DNA from: Lacihabitans sp. LS3-19
Lineage (GTDB): Bacteria; Bacteroidota; Bacteroidia; Cytophagales; Spirosomataceae
Reading direction: 5' to 3'
Assembly (NCBI RefSeq): GCF_024343575.1
Contig: NZ_RJUA01000128.1
Span: forward strand, 1 to 64,000
Length of the DNA: 64,000 bases
Part shown: positions 34,913 through 43,206 of the stretch, in pieces
Numbering within the stretch: the stretch's first letter is position 1
Layout of the letters: each line of letters begins with the position of its first letter
Program-made: the position numbers and the translations under genes
Notes under the pieces: generated by a model
Told to the model about the DNA's origin: nothing
The model's database searches: none
Seen by the model: the letters and a program-made list of their open reading frames with translations, nothing else

Positions 34913-36301
34913 TCACTCGATATTTACAAATTTGATTTTAGCATCTTCGTATTTACCGATTATCAAAGTTGAAGAATTTACATCCATATCGGCAGATACG
35001 GCAAAAGGGTATTTGGTACAATTAATCTTATCATAAAGTGACCAAAAACCATATTCATCTTTTTTAAAAACAGCAACTGTGCCAGTTAGTGAAGAAATAA
35101 AGAGGTAATCGTTCTTTGCAGAAATATAATCTCCAAACCTTATTGTCTCTTGGTAAACAGGTAATATTTGGGCATCAAAAGGACGAATTAATTTATTATA
35201 CAACCAATTACTCCCACTCCTTTTGAAAATTCGAACTCCGCCTTTATCATTATCAAATCGAGGTGAACTTACAAATAGTGTTTCATTTACTAAACATATG
35301 TCAAATCCAAAACTGTCACCATCGTAATCACCATATAAGATTTTTTGTAGGGTCCAAGTCCCTCCACCTTTCACAAAAATAAAAGCGGCACCAGTGGTTT
35401 GACCAGATTCGTCGTTGTTATAAGGAGCTCCAATTGCTAAATAATCGCCCGATAGGGCAATTTTCCGACCCAATGTATTGCTTGAGGACGAAGAGAGCGG
35501 AATTTGGAGTGTTTGACCAAATGTCCAATTTTGATTCAAATTGTTGTAGACATAGACTATACCATCTTGACCATTGGTACCCACTACCAGGTGATTGTTG
35601 TCAAACGCAACATTCTGACCAAATTCGGAGTGGCCGGTAGAGCTGATGTTGGATTGCAACTTTACCTGAAGACTCCAATATTTAATCGTTCCAATATTCG
35701 GAATAAAACTGGTGATATATTTATAAAAATAAACTGCACCATTTACCCTATTACCATTAAGACTGTAAGGAGCTCCTACTATTAAACTATCCCCTTTAAT
35801 AGCAACGCTTCCGCCGAAACGATCATTAGACTGACCATCTGCAGGGCTAAGTTTAGTTCTTTGAATCCAACCATTTAATGTTTTTTCGAAAATAATAACC
35901 GCTCCCTTGTTCTGTAGCCCATTTACATTTTCTTCGGGTAAGCCGACAGCCGCCCATTTTTGTGAAACCGCAACTCTCATTCGAAAATATTTCGCTGCAG
36001 CATTACTTATGGTCCTTTCATTAGCTATCAATTCGGTTTCCAAATCAAGTTTTAATGCCAGCCAAAGCTGTCCATCAAAAAGATAGTAGCGTAATTTATC
36101 CTTATCATATACCAATGTGCCAGCATTGGGGTTATTTATGGCTTTTCTCTCCGTTGTAGTCATGCGAGCCAAAACCACACCTTGATTACTACTTTTGGCC
36201 TCCATTAATACGCCATTACTATTTGCCGGATCTATGGTGACAGATTGTGCTTTGGCTGCTACTGAAATCAAAAACAAAAGACATATTACTAAATATTTCA
36301 T
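34913..36301 (-). CDS. Secreted FG-GAP-repeat (integrin-like propeller) protein B
   Basis: This 462-residue protein has signal peptide FLISVAAKAQ. A Cytophagales-type N-terminal segment follows (SVTIDPANSNGVLMEAKSSN ... NPNAGTLVYDKDKLRYY). Several FG-GAP-like repeats come next, such as NDRFGGSVAIKGDSLIVGAP, HSEFGQNVAFDNNHLVVGTN and GDSFGFDICLVNETLFVSSP. They should form a beta-propeller like that of integrin alpha subunits. It is a paralogue of the protein at 39455-40771, sharing the N-terminal segment and repeat style. It is the last gene of an eight-gene operon that begins with the OmpA-family gene. It is probably at the cell surface; its ligand is unknown. Confidence 0.82.
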   Translation of the reverse strand: MKYLVICLLFLISVAAKAQSVTIDPANSNGVLMEAKSSNQGVVLARMTTTERKAINNPNAGTLVYDKDKLRYYLFDGQLWLALKLDLETELIANERTISNAAAKYFRMRVAVSQKWAAVGLPEENVNGLQNKGAVIIFEKTLNGWIQRTKLSPADGQSNDRFGGSVAIKGDSLIVGAPYSLNGNRVNGAVYFYKYITSFIPNIGTIKYWSLQVKLQSNISSTGHSEFGQNVAFDNNHLVVGTNGQDGIVYVYNNLNQNWTFGQTLQIPLSSSSSNTLGRKIALSGDYLAIGAPYNNDESGQTTGAAFIFVKGGGTWTLQKILYGDYDGDSFGFDICLVNETLFVSSPRFDNDKGGVRIFKRSGSNWLYNKLIRPFDAQILPVYQETIRFGDYISAKNDYLFISSLTGTVAVFKKDEYGFWSLYDKINCTKYPFAVSADMDVNSSTLIIGKYEDAKIKFVNIE

Positions 36302-36309
36302 GTTAGTAC

Positions 36310-37044
36310 TTATTTACATTTTGCCAAAATCTCTTTCGCCAATTCAATTGCCAAATCTTTATTAACCTCACTATCAGCACTTACACTAGCTACAACTTTA
36401 AAAGTTTTGTCACCAATTAAAATGATTAGAGCATTGTCTCTAAAATCCCACGAAGCGGCATCACCAAGGCCATCTACATCGTCATATTTTGCACCCGCTG
36501 CCAATCCTTTTGCCATTCCCATTGCAGAGTTTTTAGTTTCTTCAGTCACATTTTTATCCTCAGAAACCTTCTCTTCGGCTTTATTTAATGCCATATCCAA
36601 TTCTTCTTTTGTCGGTGTATGATAAAATGCCTTAAACGAGGACACCGGATTTCCTCTATCCATGATTTTGTACAAATCATCCCCTAACCATTTGATGCCT
36701 ATCTCGTTTGGGATCGGTAGGTTCATTTTGGTTCCACCAAACTCCATTATCTTGGTTCTATCACTATTCCAAGTGTAGACGTAAGTATCTCTTTTTTGAC
36801 TTATAGCATCTTTACTTACCTGATATTTCATTTTGGCAGAGCTCATGTCTCCTTTATAATGTTTTTGGATGGTCTCCAATGGCAATAGTTGATCGTATTT
36901 GTCGATATAAGAAAAAACACAATCGGCATTTGTACTTGCTACCGTTTCAGATAGGGAATTGGACGACTCACTTTCAGTCTTTGACGAGCAGGAAATCATA
37001 AAAATGACTGAACTTAATAAAAGAAGAAATTGAAAATTTTTCAT
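36310..37044 (-). CDS. Lipoprotein of unknown function
   Basis: This 244-residue protein has a lipoprotein signal (LLLSSVIFMISCSSKTES, lipobox Cys about 20). The mature part contains ADCVFSYIDKYDQLLPLETI, RTKIMEFGGTKMNLPIPNEI, and a small-residue helix SAMGMAKGLAAGAKYDDVDG. A C-terminal strand-helix follows (NALIILIGDKTFKVVASVSA). The family is not recognised. It is the seventh gene of the operon, 8 bp before the FG-GAP gene. A second, decayed copy of its 3' end lies at 34228-34355. Confidence 0.78.
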   Translation of the reverse strand: MKNFQFLLLLSSVIFMISCSSKTESESSNSLSETVASTNADCVFSYIDKYDQLLPLETIQKHYKGDMSSAKMKYQVSKDAISQKRDTYVYTWNSDRTKIMEFGGTKMNLPIPNEIGIKWLGDDLYKIMDRGNPVSSFKAFYHTPTKEELDMALNKAEEKVSEDKNVTEETKNSAMGMAKGLAAGAKYDDVDGLGDAASWDFRDNALIILIGDKTFKVVASVSADSEVNKDLAIELAKEILAKCK

Positions 37045-37062
37045 TTTTAAAATAATTGAAAT

Positions 37063-38016
37063 TTATTGAAATTTATATTCGACGATAAAATGAACCAAGC
37101 GTAAAAAAGGATTGTCTTCTGCTCTCCAAGGCGTTATATAAGTATCAGGATCTTGAAGGATTTCGTCTGATTTTATACTTGCCAAAACAGGAAATACACC
37201 CACGTAATAGCTATTATTAGCAGCATCAATTGGAAAAGCAGAACCAAAACCTTCTTTCAAATCGAAACATTGATAGGTAGCATTGTTATTTGCACTTCTG
37301 AATACCATTTTTGGGTTTACCACTAAAGGAAACTGACCCACACTTGAATTTACCTCATATACCACCGCAGCTAAATCTCGGGAGTTTTCTTTGTCATAAG
37401 TACACATTCGAGCATTTACAAAGCTAATATTTTGGTCGGCATTATTTAGAGGAAAAACCAAAGGTGCCACCAATTTAAAAAGATGGTCATTGGCAAGAGA
37501 TTGGCCCTCAACCTCTCCATTGTTTACGAATCTTCTGATACCTCCCACAACTAAGCTACTGCTTATACTTTCTAATGGAGAGATATTTTCAGGTGTAAAA
37601 GCCACCGCAGGAATCGACATAAACTGCGACTTTGATTCTTTGGTGACCTTGCCGTTTTCGTCCGTGAAAACGGGATTGGCACTTATAGAAGAACTTATAA
37701 CAAGTTCATTTACTGATCCTATATTACCAGAGAAATTCTGTAGTTGTGAGCTTGCATTGACAAACAAACTGGTAAAAGTACCCGTAGCGATATTTGATTG
37801 AACCCCTGAAATAACATTTGCATTAAGTGTCGAGGTTTTTAAAGAAGTAATTCTTCCAGCTGGGCTTTTTATTTTTGAAATATAGACCGAATCAGTATTT
37901 CTAACGATAGAATCAGCCACCACTTTTATAGTAGATATGCTTTGATTTGTAATCTCTGCATTTTGAGCAATAAGCCCAAAAGGCAACAGCACTAATATGG
38001 CAATTAGTTTTTTCAT
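37063..38016 (-). CDS. Secreted protein of unknown function
   Basis: This is a 317-residue protein from the ATG at 38016, which gives a clean signal peptide (MKKLIAILVLLPFGLIAQ). A start four codons earlier would overlap the preceding stop. The N-terminal half is a low-complexity Ser/Thr/Asn/Val repeat-like region (SSQLQNFSGNIGSVNELVIS...) reminiscent of adhesin or fibre shafts. The C-terminal half looks globular and ends HFIVEYKFQ. The family is not recognised. It is the sixth gene of the operon, starting 1 bp after the previous stop. Confidence 0.75.
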   Translation of the reverse strand: MKKLIAILVLLPFGLIAQNAEITNQSISTIKVVADSIVRNTDSVYISKIKSPAGRITSLKTSTLNANVISGVQSNIATGTFTSLFVNASSQLQNFSGNIGSVNELVISSSISANPVFTDENGKVTKESKSQFMSIPAVAFTPENISPLESISSSLVVGGIRRFVNNGEVEGQSLANDHLFKLVAPLVFPLNNADQNISFVNARMCTYDKENSRDLAAVVYEVNSSVGQFPLVVNPKMVFRSANNNATYQCFDLKEGFGSAFPIDAANNSYYVGVFPVLASIKSDEILQDPDTYITPWRAEDNPFLRLVHFIVEYKFQ

Positions 38017-38017
38017 G

Positions 38018-38290
38018 TCAATTATCACAGTTAAAATCTTTTAGCTGATCTTCATATACTTTTCGCTGAGCATTAGTGTACAGCGAACATGACTTTATCA
38101 CATCATTTAGGGATTTTTTAACAGCTTCGCACTTACTTTTGCTTTCAATGTCTGTTGACCAAGTATCAATGGCTTTCAAATATCTTTCGGTTGCGTTTTC
38201 GCAATTATTGCTTGAAACGGGATCTAAAAGTTTAGCAGGTCCGCACGAAACACACACTATAATAATTAGGATAGAAAAGATCTTTTTCAT
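38018..38290 (-). CDS. Small lipoprotein
   Basis: This 90-residue protein has lipoprotein signal SILIIIVCVSCGPAKLL (Cys about 16). The mature part is helical with four further Cys (NNCENATERY, SKCEAVKKS, KSCSLYTNA, DFNCDN) that could form two disulfides. The family is not recognised. It is the fifth gene of the operon, with 20 bp upstream and 1 bp downstream spacing. Confidence 0.75.
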   Translation of the reverse strand: MKKIFSILIIIVCVSCGPAKLLDPVSSNNCENATERYLKAIDTWSTDIESKSKCEAVKKSLNDVIKSCSLYTNAQRKVYEDQLKDFNCDN

Positions 38291-38310
38291 AATTAAAAAA
38301 TTAGATTTTA

Positions 38311-38802
38311 TTATTTATAGGTCATAGAAAATTTGCAGTTTTCGAGTTTTATTTCTGGGTTTATTCCATCCCAAAGCAAAGCGTTTAATTCGCCTTCGAC
38401 AGTTTTACCTTTGGTGTATTTAGTGATTTTCAAGGTGCCTGAATTTCCGAAATAAACATTCCCTTTAACTTTCACTATGAGCGATTGTAGCTCTTGCTTG
38501 GAAGATTCAGAACCTAATTCATAGCTCGTATTCAGTTTTAATTTTGAATCATCTAGCTCGATTGAGATAAGGTTGTCGTCATCGATGGATCCGTTGATTT
38601 GAATCAGTGCAAGAGCACCTCCAAAACTTAATTTCTTTGCCTCCCAAGCCTTGCCATCGAGGGTGGCTTTCATGCTACCACTTATTTTAGGATCAGCGTT
38701 TGAGGAGCCATTGTCGTCATCTGGAGAAATATCAATTTTCCCACATGAACTTAGAACAAGAGCCAAAATGGCAATAAGAATTACATTTGATTTAGTTTTC
38801 AT
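38311..38802 (-). CDS. Lipoprotein, DUF6252-like
   Basis: This 163-residue protein has lipoprotein signal LIAILALVLSSCGKIDISPD (Cys about 20). The mature domain starts SGSMKATLDGKAWEAKKLSF, the usual opening (small domain beginning with a strand and DGxxW) of DUF6252-like Bacteroidota lipoproteins. It ends with a beta strand pair (ELNALLWDGINPEIKLENC). The function is unknown. It is the fourth gene of the operon. Confidence 0.75.
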   Translation of the reverse strand: MKTKSNVILIAILALVLSSCGKIDISPDDDNGSSNADPKISGSMKATLDGKAWEAKKLSFGGALALIQINGSIDDDNLISIELDDSKLKLNTSYELGSESSKQELQSLIVKVKGNVYFGNSGTLKITKYTKGKTVEGELNALLWDGINPEIKLENCKFSMTYK

Positions 38803-38810
38803 CTATTTTA

Positions 38811-39452
38811 TTATTTAATTATTTCTTCTTTTTTGAGACCTAAACACTGGATTGGAGGAGAGGTTATACTTACTTTTCCTTTAATACTTTTCCATGCATT
38901 TGAATTTTCGGTATCTTGCGGCAAACCGCCTTTGGCATCTATTTCGAATTCGGCAATGTCTTCATTGAGTTTAAGAATACGCATGGTTCCTTCAAAGGGC
39001 ATTGGCGTAGCTTGCATACCTGTTTCAGAGATTTTCATAAAAACCAAACTAGCACTAGGAACACCTTCTGTTTTGGCATTTGAAACTGCAAATTTAGCTT
39101 CCAATGGCAAACTAAAATTTGTATTAAAATTGGAAATAACACCCATAACAGATGTGCCACTTTCATTCACTATTTGAAAAGAAACATTTAAGTCTTCAGC
39201 TGATTTTTGAGCAATTATAGAGCCCCTAAATGCTTGCTTATCCTCTATTTGCTCTTTTCCATCAAATTCTAAACTTACCTCCACTTTTTGATCCAGGTAA
39301 CTATCAACTTTTGCAAGGTCTACTTCTTGTCCAGTTTGACTTTCAATTGCTTCCTCAAGTGCGGAGTTTATGCCTTCTTGTGCTGCGTCTTTGGCTGATT
39401 GGCAGGCCGAAAACACAAAGAGAATTAGGGTAAATTTGGCTAAATTTTTCAT
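38811..39452 (-). CDS. Lipoprotein of unknown function
   Basis: This 213-residue protein has lipoprotein signal FTLILFVFSACQSAKDAAQE (Cys about 17). An acidic helix follows, then a beta-rich domain with VSLEFDGKEQIEDKQAFRGS, ISNFNTNFSLPLEAKFAVSN and DIAEFEIDAKGGLP. The family is not recognised. It begins 2 bp after the FG-GAP A gene and ends 8 bp before the next lipoprotein. It is the third gene of the operon. Confidence 0.75.
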   Translation of the reverse strand: MKNLAKFTLILFVFSACQSAKDAAQEGINSALEEAIESQTGQEVDLAKVDSYLDQKVEVSLEFDGKEQIEDKQAFRGSIIAQKSAEDLNVSFQIVNESGTSVMGVISNFNTNFSLPLEAKFAVSNAKTEGVPSASLVFMKISETGMQATPMPFEGTMRILKLNEDIAEFEIDAKGGLPQDTENSNAWKSIKGKVSITSPPIQCLGLKKEEIIK

Positions 39453-39454
39453 GA

Positions 39455-40771
39455 TTAATACTTGGTGTAAAATAGTTTTTCACTTGATATAAGGTCAGAC
39501 AAAAAATAAAAGATGAATTTATTGTTAATTGTAAAGTTCTCTGTGACCGAATAATGGCCGAAGGTATTGGCGTTTATTTTTCGGATATAGGTGTTTTTTT
39601 GTTCCTCATTGCTGACTAAAAAGAGATCATTTTGGTAAATATTTTTACCATGAAGTGCTAAAATGTTTGATCTATAGGCTGATAAAGCTTTAGGGAAAAA
39701 TCCTCCTTGTATTTCAGGGTTAAGAATAATGGTTGTATTTCCGCTTTTAGAATACACAAATGTATAACCTTCTACCTCATTATAATTGACATTGCTAAGG
39801 CCAATTACAACTAAACTATCGCTGATGGCCAAGGCTCTTCCTATTTTACCATTTGGATTATTATCGCTGTCATAGAATAAATGTGTTCCTGTAAAAATGC
39901 CATTTACACGTTCAAATAAATAAGTAATTCCTCTTCCTGCATAGCTTTCTGGAGCACCGATGTACAAGTTAACATCTTTCATGACTACTTTGGCCCCAAA
40001 ATTTTTGTCGATATTAGGATTAGGAGCCTCAATGATAGATTGAAACCAGATTGAGTTGCCTTGAATAGTCGTACGTGAGAAATAATACACTCGACCTGTG
40101 ATATTTAATGGTGCTGAAACTACACCCGGTGCACCTATGGCCACGCCACTGTTTTCTAAATCTAATGAGGATCCGAAATAATCGCCTGCCACCCCATTGC
40201 TTGCTGTCAGCTTTGACCGTTGAACCCATGTGCCATTAAGAATTTCAAAAATGTATACGGCCCCTTTACCACCAGCAGATGAAGCCCCAACTGCTATTCG
40301 GTTTCCAGCGATATCTACCGCTGAGCCAAACCTTGCACCAGCGGCGGCATCGGTAGCCTGTAAATAGGCTTCTATTACCCACTCATTACTACTGTTGAGC
40401 TTAAGTAGAGTTGACCTGCCCGTATTGTAATTGAATGTGGGATCACCTATTATAACATATTGGTTATTCGAAGCAATTGGACCATCTTTTATGCCATCTA
40501 TGACAATGGATTCTTCCTCTGCAATAAGTTTTTTGTATTGATTCCCACTGTATACATACATGGCCTTTTGGGTGGTGTCGTATACGATCATTCCCTCAGC
40601 TGGGTTTGGAATATCTCGGCGTTCTGCACTGCTCATTCGTGCAGGAATTACTCCTTTAGAATTGCTTTTTACCTCTAAAATACCACTCGTGCTTGAGGAA
40701 GGATCTATAGTGACAGATTGTGCAAGAGTCAAAAAAGGAAATAAAAGGATTATAATAAATAGTTTTTTCAT
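39455..40771 (-). CDS. Secreted FG-GAP-repeat (integrin-like propeller) protein A
   Basis: This 438-residue protein has signal peptide LLFPFLTLAQ. The same N-terminal block as its paralogue follows (SVTIDPSSSTSGILEVKSNS ... NPAEGMIVYDTTQKAMYV). FG-GAP-type repeats such as GARFGSAVDIAGNRIAVGAS, GDYFGSSLDLENSGVAIGAP and DKNFGAKVVMKDVNLYIGAP predict a beta-propeller. No T9SS sorting domain is seen. It is the second gene of the operon, 12 bp after the OmpA-family gene. The paralogue at 34913 closes the operon, which suggests internal duplication. Confidence 0.83.
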   Translation of the reverse strand: MKKLFIIILLFPFLTLAQSVTIDPSSSTSGILEVKSNSKGVIPARMSSAERRDIPNPAEGMIVYDTTQKAMYVYSGNQYKKLIAEEESIVIDGIKDGPIASNNQYVIIGDPTFNYNTGRSTLLKLNSSNEWVIEAYLQATDAAAGARFGSAVDIAGNRIAVGASSAGGKGAVYIFEILNGTWVQRSKLTASNGVAGDYFGSSLDLENSGVAIGAPGVVSAPLNITGRVYYFSRTTIQGNSIWFQSIIEAPNPNIDKNFGAKVVMKDVNLYIGAPESYAGRGITYLFERVNGIFTGTHLFYDSDNNPNGKIGRALAISDSLVVIGLSNVNYNEVEGYTFVYSKSGNTTIILNPEIQGGFFPKALSAYRSNILALHGKNIYQNDLFLVSNEEQKNTYIRKINANTFGHYSVTENFTINNKFIFYFLSDLISSEKLFYTKY

Positions 40772-40783
40772 GATTTCGATTTT

Positions 40784-42172
40784 TTACAATTTCACAAATT
40801 CAACTCTCCTGTTATTAGCCTTTCCCTGAGGCGTATCGTTCTTATCCACCGGCTGGCTTTCACCTTTGCCCTCGGTGAGCATGCGATCTGCAGTTATGCC
40901 AAAATCGCTTGAAAGTGCATTTTTTACACTTAAAGCACGTTTTTCAGATAGTGTCTGATTGGCGGCATCTGCTCCATCGGAATCAGTATGGCCTATAATT
41001 TTGACTTTGACAGAAGGGTTTTCTTTGAGCACTTTGGCAATTTCTTTTAGCGTGCCTTCAGAGCTGGCTTTTATTTGGTCAGAGTTTACATCAAACAAAA
41101 TACCTGTAGTAGAAAAACGGCCTTCGGTGATGAGTTTGGAGCGGGTATCGGGAGCACCAACGGCATAGCGTACATTGGAAACCATGAACTCGTCTTTGTT
41201 GTCGGCACTTGAAAAGTTCATGTATTTTGAACCCAATTTAAAAGCATTGTATTTTAACTTCGGATTAAACGCTTGTGGCAAATCCAAGACTTTGAGCTCG
41301 TCTACGTATACTCTCAATCTGTTTTTTTGACGCCAAATCGCGAAATGTACCTTGCTGGGCTCTTCATTATTATCTCCCACGCAATCCAGGCTTTTGACAG
41401 TTAAGTTTTCATTTTTATTTATTTCTTGTCCATTTTCATAAATGATAAAGCCAGCACTGGAGGTACCGCCTGTCCAATTGAAATAAATTCCATTTTGGTA
41501 ATAAGCCTCTGAAAAATCGCTTCTTGGATTGTCACTGGCGTAGATATTAAAATTGTAATTGAGAATATTGTTGCTGGCGTATCGGGTAAAAATGTCATAT
41601 TCCAGCGTGAAATTGTCAGGCATATCACTCACAAAATCAGGCTGAAAATAGCCGTCTTGCGACATAAAAAGCCATTTTTCAGGGCTGTCGTTAAAGGTAA
41701 CTATTTCTGCGGCAGAATTAGTATTCCATCCTAAAGGAAAATCGCCAACCGAAGTTTCAGAAAAATCATCAAAACCAATTACTTTTTCTCCTGGAACAAA
41801 GTCAAACTTTGAATTGGCCGAAAATTTAATTTTACCTGCAGGTTGTTCTTCTGACGTAGTGGACTTATTTACTTTCGTATCTGATGATTCCTCTGTTGAC
41901 CAGCCAGAAGTAGATTTACCATTATTCCCTTCTTCTATCTGCTCTTCTTTATCACTATCTCGCTCAGATTCTTCTTTCATAGTTTTTTCTTTCTTTTTAA
42001 AAATGTTACCAATGCCCTCTTCTATTTTATCCAATCCTTTGTCGATATTCCTATCTATGGCATTGTTTGTCCGATCTGTTGCTTTACGCTTGACAGTTTC
42101 TTTGGGTTTAATAATTTGTGCATTTAATTGAAATACACAAATAAAAAATGTAAATGCGAGAAAAGTTTTCAT
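40784..42172 (-). CDS. OmpA family outer-membrane/peptidoglycan-associated protein
   Basis: This protein is about 462 residues from the ATG at 42172, which gives the signal peptide MKTFLAFTFFICVFQLNAQ. A start four codons upstream (42184) would leave almost no leader behind the promoter. A charged Lys/Glu/Ser linker spans about 30-110. A concanavalin-like beta domain follows (about 125-340; NFTLEYDIFTRYASNN, FNIYASDNPRSDF). The C-terminal OmpA domain is clear: ILFDVNSDQIKASSEGTLKE, IIGHTDSDGADAANQTLSEK and KANNRRVEFVKL, with the Asp and Arg that bind diaminopimelate. It heads the eight-gene surface operon and has the shared TGTTTACTTT-N13-TACTAA element directly upstream. Confidence 0.88.
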   Translation of the reverse strand: MKTFLAFTFFICVFQLNAQIIKPKETVKRKATDRTNNAIDRNIDKGLDKIEEGIGNIFKKKEKTMKEESERDSDKEEQIEEGNNGKSTSGWSTEESSDTKVNKSTTSEEQPAGKIKFSANSKFDFVPGEKVIGFDDFSETSVGDFPLGWNTNSAAEIVTFNDSPEKWLFMSQDGYFQPDFVSDMPDNFTLEYDIFTRYASNNILNYNFNIYASDNPRSDFSEAYYQNGIYFNWTGGTSSAGFIIYENGQEINKNENLTVKSLDCVGDNNEEPSKVHFAIWRQKNRLRVYVDELKVLDLPQAFNPKLKYNAFKLGSKYMNFSSADNKDEFMVSNVRYAVGAPDTRSKLITEGRFSTTGILFDVNSDQIKASSEGTLKEIAKVLKENPSVKVKIIGHTDSDGADAANQTLSEKRALSVKNALSSDFGITADRMLTEGKGESQPVDKNDTPQGKANNRRVEFVKL

Positions 42173-42194
42173 TTTAAAAATCATTAATTTGTAT

Positions 42195-42223
42195 TTAGTA
42201 TTGGAATCTCGAAAAAGTAAACA
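42195..42223 (-). promoter_or_regulatory. Predicted ECF-type promoter of the OmpA/FG-GAP operon
   Basis: On the minus strand TGTTTACTTT (42223-42214), a 13-bp spacer and TACTAA (42200-42195) lie 23 bp upstream of the OmpA-family ATG. The identical sequence and spacing occur before the sigma gene and the LytTR gene. Confidence 0.7.
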
Positions 42224-42230
42224 CTAACAA

Positions 42231-42581
42231 TTAAATATTTTTTGTGAATATTGTTTTTACGGCTAAATCATTAAAAATCATCAAGAAATTGGATCTTCTT
42301 CTTCTCGACAAAACCGCCTTCATGTTATTATTAAGTAAAATTTCGTTGTTTGTAAAACTCCGGCAGTGCATGAGATTAATGATACATGAGCGGTGTGTTC
42401 TATAAAATGAATACGGCTCAAAAATATCTTCACATTGTTTGAGTGTTTTGGCAAGTGTAATGCGTTTGCCATTGCTGAAATAAAAAATAGAATAATTCTC
42501 ATCAGCTTCAACTTTAATAATTTCGTCAGGACTGACTTTGGCACTTTTTAGCCCCCTAACATTTTTAAATTGGCACTTCAT
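42231..42581 (-). CDS. Stand-alone LytTR DNA-binding protein
   Basis: This 116-residue protein consists of a single LytTR domain with no receiver. It contains PDEIIKVEADENYSIFYFSN, KTLKQCEDIFEPYSFYRTHR and SCIINLMHCRSFTNNEILLN; the RTHRSxxxNL core is diagnostic. The tail is basic (LSRRRRSNFL). LytTR domains bind pairs of short direct repeats about 21 bp apart. It lies between the sigma gene and the OmpA operon, is read in the operon's direction, and has its own copy of the shared promoter. It could co-regulate the operon; that is inference. Without a receiver its activity may be set by its level. Confidence 0.88.
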   Translation of the reverse strand: MKCQFKNVRGLKSAKVSPDEIIKVEADENYSIFYFSNGKRITLAKTLKQCEDIFEPYSFYRTHRSCIINLMHCRSFTNNEILLNNNMKAVLSRRRRSNFLMIFNDLAVKTIFTKNI

Positions 42582-42599
42582 TAGCTATCGGTTTTATGT

Positions 42600-42628
42600 T
42601 TAGTAGTAAAAAATCCAAAAAGTAAACA
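42600..42628 (-). promoter_or_regulatory. Predicted ECF-type promoter of the LytTR gene
   Basis: On the minus strand TGTTTACTTT (42628-42619), a 13-bp spacer and TACTAA (42605-42600) lie 19 bp before the ATG at 42581. It is back-to-back with the sigma gene promoter. Confidence 0.68.
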
Positions 42629-42651
42629 TCCATAAAATAAAAAATTTTGTA

Positions 42652-42680
42652 TGTTTACTTTCTAAGCATAAACATACTAA
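42652..42680 (+). promoter_or_regulatory. Predicted ECF-type promoter of the sigma factor gene
   Basis: TGTTTACTTT (42652-42661), a 13-bp spacer and TACTAA (42675-42680) lie 9 bp before the GTG start at 42690. If the spacing to the transcription start is usual, the mRNA would be leaderless or nearly so. GTATGTTTA/TAAACATAC (42649-42657, 42669-42677) also forms a perfect inverted repeat here. Confidence 0.68.
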
Positions 42681-42689
42681 TAAGCAACA

Positions 42690-43205
42690 GTGACGGAAAT
42701 TGAGAAACTAAAGCAGCGGGATCCAAAAACTTTAGAGCGATTGTATTTGGCACATAAAACTAGCTTTGTGCAGTTTGCTGCAAAATATCAAATGAGGCGA
42801 GAGGATGTTCTAGATGTTTATCAGGATGCTTTTGTGGCCATGGTAGAAAATGCCCAAAAAGGCAAGATTGATGATTTAAAGTCGGAATTGAAGACGTATT
42901 TGTTTTCGATAGGCAAATACATGATATTCAATTTATTAAAAAAACCAAAAACTGACGAACTTATAAATTTAGAAGATAATTATGAATACGAAGACATAAA
43001 TGCTTCAGAAGATTTATTAATAAAATTAGAAAAAAACTTAAACAATCTCGGTGAGCAGTGTTATAAAATCCTTAGGATGTTTTATTATGAAAATCTTAAA
43101 TTAAATGACATCCTAAATAAAAGCTCTTACCAATCGAAAGACGTGCTTAAAAGTCAAAAGGCAAGGTGCATAAAACAATTAAAAGAGATGTTACAAAAAA
43201 GCTAA
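42690..43205 (+). CDS. ECF-type sigma-70 family RNA polymerase sigma factor
   Basis: This 171-residue protein starts at a GTG; the next Met (residue 35) would cut into the sigma-2 domain. Sigma-2 is recognised from EDVLDVYQDAFVAMVENA and SELKTYLFSIGKYMIFNLLK. Sigma-4 is the C-terminal GEQCYKILRMFYYENLKLND ... KDVLKSQKARCIKQLKEML. There is no extra domain, so its control should come from a partner. The next gene starts 1 bp after its stop and encodes a membrane protein with an anti-sigma-like N-terminus. Its own promoter element is shared with the LytTR gene and the OmpA operon, which suggests autoregulation. Confidence 0.9.
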   Translation: MTEIEKLKQRDPKTLERLYLAHKTSFVQFAAKYQMRREDVLDVYQDAFVAMVENAQKGKIDDLKSELKTYLFSIGKYMIFNLLKKPKTDELINLEDNYEYEDINASEDLLIKLEKNLNNLGEQCYKILRMFYYENLKLNDILNKSSYQSKDVLKSQKARCIKQLKEMLQKS

Positions 43206-43206
43206 A

